Assembly (NCBI GenBank): GCA_002371985.1
Contig: DFHZ01000146.1
Span: forward strand, 1 to 5,618
Direction of reading: 5' to 3'
Source of the DNA: Ruminococcaceae bacterium UBA3710
Lineage (GTDB): Bacteria > Bacillota > Clostridia > Oscillospirales > Acutalibacteraceae
Length of the DNA stretch: 5,618 nt
Positions 4,358 through 5,618 of the stretch are shown piece after piece. Every line of letters starts with the position of its first letter. Position 1 is the first letter of the stretch. A program made the position numbers and the translations under genes. The notes beneath the pieces were generated by a model that made no database searches, was not told the DNA's origin, and was given only the letters and a program-made list of their open reading frames with translations.

Positions 4358-4581
4358 TGAAAACAATTATTAATTCAGGAGTGTGCCTTTAATATTTTTA
4401 TAAAGATTGATTTCCTATGTTTCCCATGAGACGGGGGTGCGGACATATTCTTGGACTGTTTATACTATTAATCCAAGACTATGCCTGTACCCCCCCGAGC
4501 CTTTCCCATTATTATTTGTTTTCTCACTTAAATACCCCATATTCATATTGGATTAGCAATTTGAATATGGGGATATTCTTT
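4358..4581. other. Gene-free spacer with two large inverted repeats
   Basis: Apart from the inverted repeats at 4433-4494 and 4535-4583, the spacer is AT-rich. CAGGAG followed by GTGTGC at 4376-4386 looks like a ribosome site and GTG start, but its frame stops at once. I see no gene here. Confidence 0.6.
4433..4494. repeat. 62-bp near-perfect inverted repeat (possible mini-element or structured RNA)
   Basis: Bases 4433-4455 and 4472-4494 can pair over 23 positions with only two mismatches (A4443/C4484, T4448/C4479) and two G-U pairs, leaving a 16-nt AT-rich loop. The outer ends are GGGGGT and ACCCCC, and the inner ends CTTGGA and TCCAAG. No T tract follows on either strand, so it is a poor terminator. 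The two G-U pairs hint at conservation of RNA pairing. Alternatively it is a short dispersed palindromic repeat. Confidence 0.65.
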
Positions 4582-4583
4582 TT
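4535..4583 (+). terminator. Terminator between tnpV and the convergent zinc-ribbon genes
   Basis: CCCCATATTCA (4535-4545) pairs with TGAATATGGGG (4562-4572). After one T/T mismatch, ATTG (4547-4550) pairs with CAAT (4557-4560) around a GATTAG loop. TTCTTTTT follows (to 4583) on the + strand. The - strand has only a weak T run (GTATTTAAG), but the hairpin lies 10 bp past the minus-strand stop codon and may serve both directions. Confidence 0.75.
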
Positions 4584-5097
4584 AACCGTAAATATTATAA
4601 CTTGCATTAATCATATTCATGGACTTCAATAATTTATAGCAATATACAAACGGACCTACAATAATGAGCGAACCAAGTACGCCCCAAAGCCAGTAATCAC
4701 TTGCTCCAAAGCTGTAGTTGTGGCCTCGACGGCGAAGTTCAGTTCCAATTCGTTCAGAGAATTGATGGTTCCAAATAAATCCATAAATGAAGAATGTAAT
4801 ATACATAATCCAAAAAGCCGCTAAAAACGGTATTGTCCTTTTTTCGTCATATCTGCTTGCAACTATGTTGATTTCACTGGAAATACGGCTTTGAATAACA
4901 ATAGCATATATACCTAAAGTAATTATACCTAAAAAAATCATTTTAAGTAAACTTCTTTCGGTAGGTAACTGTAACGCTGGTCTTGATGCAACAGGTTGTT
5001 GTGCTTGTACATATTGCTGAATGTTCTGCATTGCTCCGCAATTCGGGCAATATGCTGTACCGGGAGCAAGTTCTATTCCACAATTTTGACACTGCAT
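4582..5097 (-). CDS. Zinc-ribbon membrane protein with DUF4234-like domain
   Basis: This protein has 171 residues. A four-cysteine zinc ribbon opens it (C3-x2-C6 and C17-x2-C20; MQCQNCGIEL and AYCPNCG). A Gln/Pro/Ala-rich linker follows (about 24-45). The membrane domain begins ERSLLKMIFLGIITLGIYAI (47-66) and resembles DUF4234 ('R.....I.L.IIT.GIY..'). Membrane segments are likely at about 51-69, 89-109 and 134-154. The loop HQFSERIGTELRRRGHNY (111-128) is cytosolic-like and charged. I chose ATG 5097 because GAGGTG (5104-5109) sits 6 nt ahead. A GTG at 5106 would start inside that site. The gene begins 5 bp after the stop of its - strand partner, so they share an operon. No function is assigned to the family that I know of. 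Confidence 0.8.
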   Translation of the reverse strand: MQCQNCGIELAPGTAYCPNCGAMQNIQQYVQAQQPVASRPALQLPTERSLLKMIFLGIITLGIYAIVIQSRISSEINIVASRYDEKRTIPFLAAFWIMYITFFIYGFIWNHQFSERIGTELRRRGHNYSFGASDYWLWGVLGSLIIVGPFVYCYKLLKSMNMINASYNIYG

Positions 5098-5102
5098 GTT
5101 AA

Positions 5103-5597
5103 TCACCTCAAAAATCCGATGCTTCTGATAATTGCCGGTTCTTTTGCTTTACCCTGACAAATCTGGAAGAAACAAATAATCTTAATAACGCCTAATACTA
5201 CCGCCATAACAGTATAGGCAATAGGAACTATAAAAGTCCAGAATAGCAGTAAGGTGCAGATAAGCATTAAAATGTTAACAACCATAAATTTAAGTGCTTG
5301 TCTTATATGGAACATTGTGTATTCAGATGTTCGACTCGCAAGAAGTGAAATAATAATCCCAAAAATACCGAGAAGATATCCAAGCATGGCAAATACTTTA
5401 TTATCAGAAATATCTTTAGGATCAAATTCCGCCGTATGGTCAAATGGATCGTATGCTGGTGCATAGTTCGGCTGAGGTGGCACAGTTCCCTGCGTAAATT
5501 GCGGTTGCTGTGGTTGAGCGACAAATTGAGTTCCACAGTTAGCACAGAAAACCGCATTGTCATCGAGTTGTGCATTACATTTTGGACAGATTTTCAT
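5103..5597 (-). CDS. Zinc-ribbon membrane protein, DUF4870-like (Tic20-like fold)
   Basis: This protein has 164 residues. A zinc ribbon opens it (C4-x2-C7, C18-x2-C21: MKICPKCNAQ, FCANCG). A disordered Gln/Pro linker follows (about 26-50, QPQQPQFTQGTVPPQPNY). The membrane domain covers about 67-148, with segments near 67-87, 103-122 and 123-147. The motif MFHIRQALKF (95-104) resembles the 'FHxRQAL' of DUF4870/Tic20-like bacterial proteins. AGGGG (5605-5609 on the opposite strand) lies 7 nt before the ATG at 5597, so the start is well supported. Its last codons contain the ribosome site of the downstream gene, which coupled translation would use. Both partners share the ribbon-linker-membrane plan, so they may form one complex that reads protein or metal cues at the membrane. 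That is inference. Confidence 0.78.
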   Translation of the reverse strand: MKICPKCNAQLDDNAVFCANCGTQFVAQPQQPQFTQGTVPPQPNYAPAYDPFDHTAEFDPKDISDNKVFAMLGYLLGIFGIIISLLASRTSEYTMFHIRQALKFMVVNILMLICTLLLFWTFIVPIAYTVMAVVLGVIKIICFFQICQGKAKEPAIIRSIGFLR

Positions 5598-5604
5598 ATT
5601 GTTT

Positions 5605-5609
5605 TCCCC
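5605..5609 (-). promoter_or_regulatory. Ribosome binding site of the DUF4870-like gene
   Basis: AGGGG on the - strand lies 7 nt before the ATG at 5597. The promoter is outside the window or further upstream; only about 20 bp remain before the edge. Confidence 0.65.
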
Positions 5610-5618
5610 TTTATATAG

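Noticed and set aside
4417..4632. Plus-strand ORF of 71 codons
   Set aside because: It consists mostly of two inverted repeats, lacks a ribosome site and ends inside the convergent DUF4234-like gene.
5254..5618. Several short ORFs over the DUF4870-like gene
   Set aside because: They are other-frame shadows of a gene with clear zinc-ribbon cysteines and membrane helices.
1..5618. CRISPR array, tRNA or rRNA genes
   Set aside because: No regularly spaced direct repeats, no tRNA T-arm or anticodon-arm pattern, and no rRNA signature were seen on either strand.

Overview
The window looks like a low-GC Firmicutes genome, most likely a clostridial or oscillospiral gut anaerobe. The signs are AT-rich spacers, strong GGAGG-type ribosome binding sites, a Firmicutes-type LexA box, and relics of a Tn4451-like mobile element. 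The species cannot be named from the sequence. No gene here is core metabolism, and the content reads as an accessory region built from mobile and defence-type modules.

Left part (1-1675, + strand): the C-terminal tail of a probable WYL-domain regulator is followed by two tightly coupled genes. I recognise these as nucleotide-modification-associated domain proteins, Nmad2-like and Nmad3-like. They overlap by ATGA and end at a perfect 14-bp terminator hairpin. WYL regulators often sit beside defence genes, and the Nmad families were defined by their neighbourhood with DNA base-modification enzymes, so this is the best candidate for an under-described system. Its upstream half lies outside the window.

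Middle (1690-2620): a small gene broken by a one-base frameshift is followed by a terminator shared with a convergent phd-doc type toxin-antitoxin operon on the - strand. The operon has its own promoter and a possible operator. Next (2655-2932) comes a near-consensus promoter with a LexA-like box inside its spacer. It leads into about 240 nt of hairpin-rich, apparently non-coding sequence that ends in a very strong terminator, so I propose an SOS-controlled small RNA.

Transposon remnant (about 3120-4500, + strand): a structured leader and a 51-codon chimeric ORF run into the decayed C-terminus of a Tn4451-type large serine recombinase, which carries an in-frame nonsense codon. Two minus-facing terminator-like hairpins follow. 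Then come a 56-aa gene whose Shine-Dalgarno sequence is locked in a hairpin overlapped by a possible leader peptide, an intact tnpV-like gene, and a 62-bp near-perfect inverted repeat.

Right part (4535-5618, - strand): two translationally linked small membrane proteins, each with an N-terminal four-cysteine zinc ribbon, one DUF4234-like and one DUF4870-like. They converge on the element and may be chromosomal flank.
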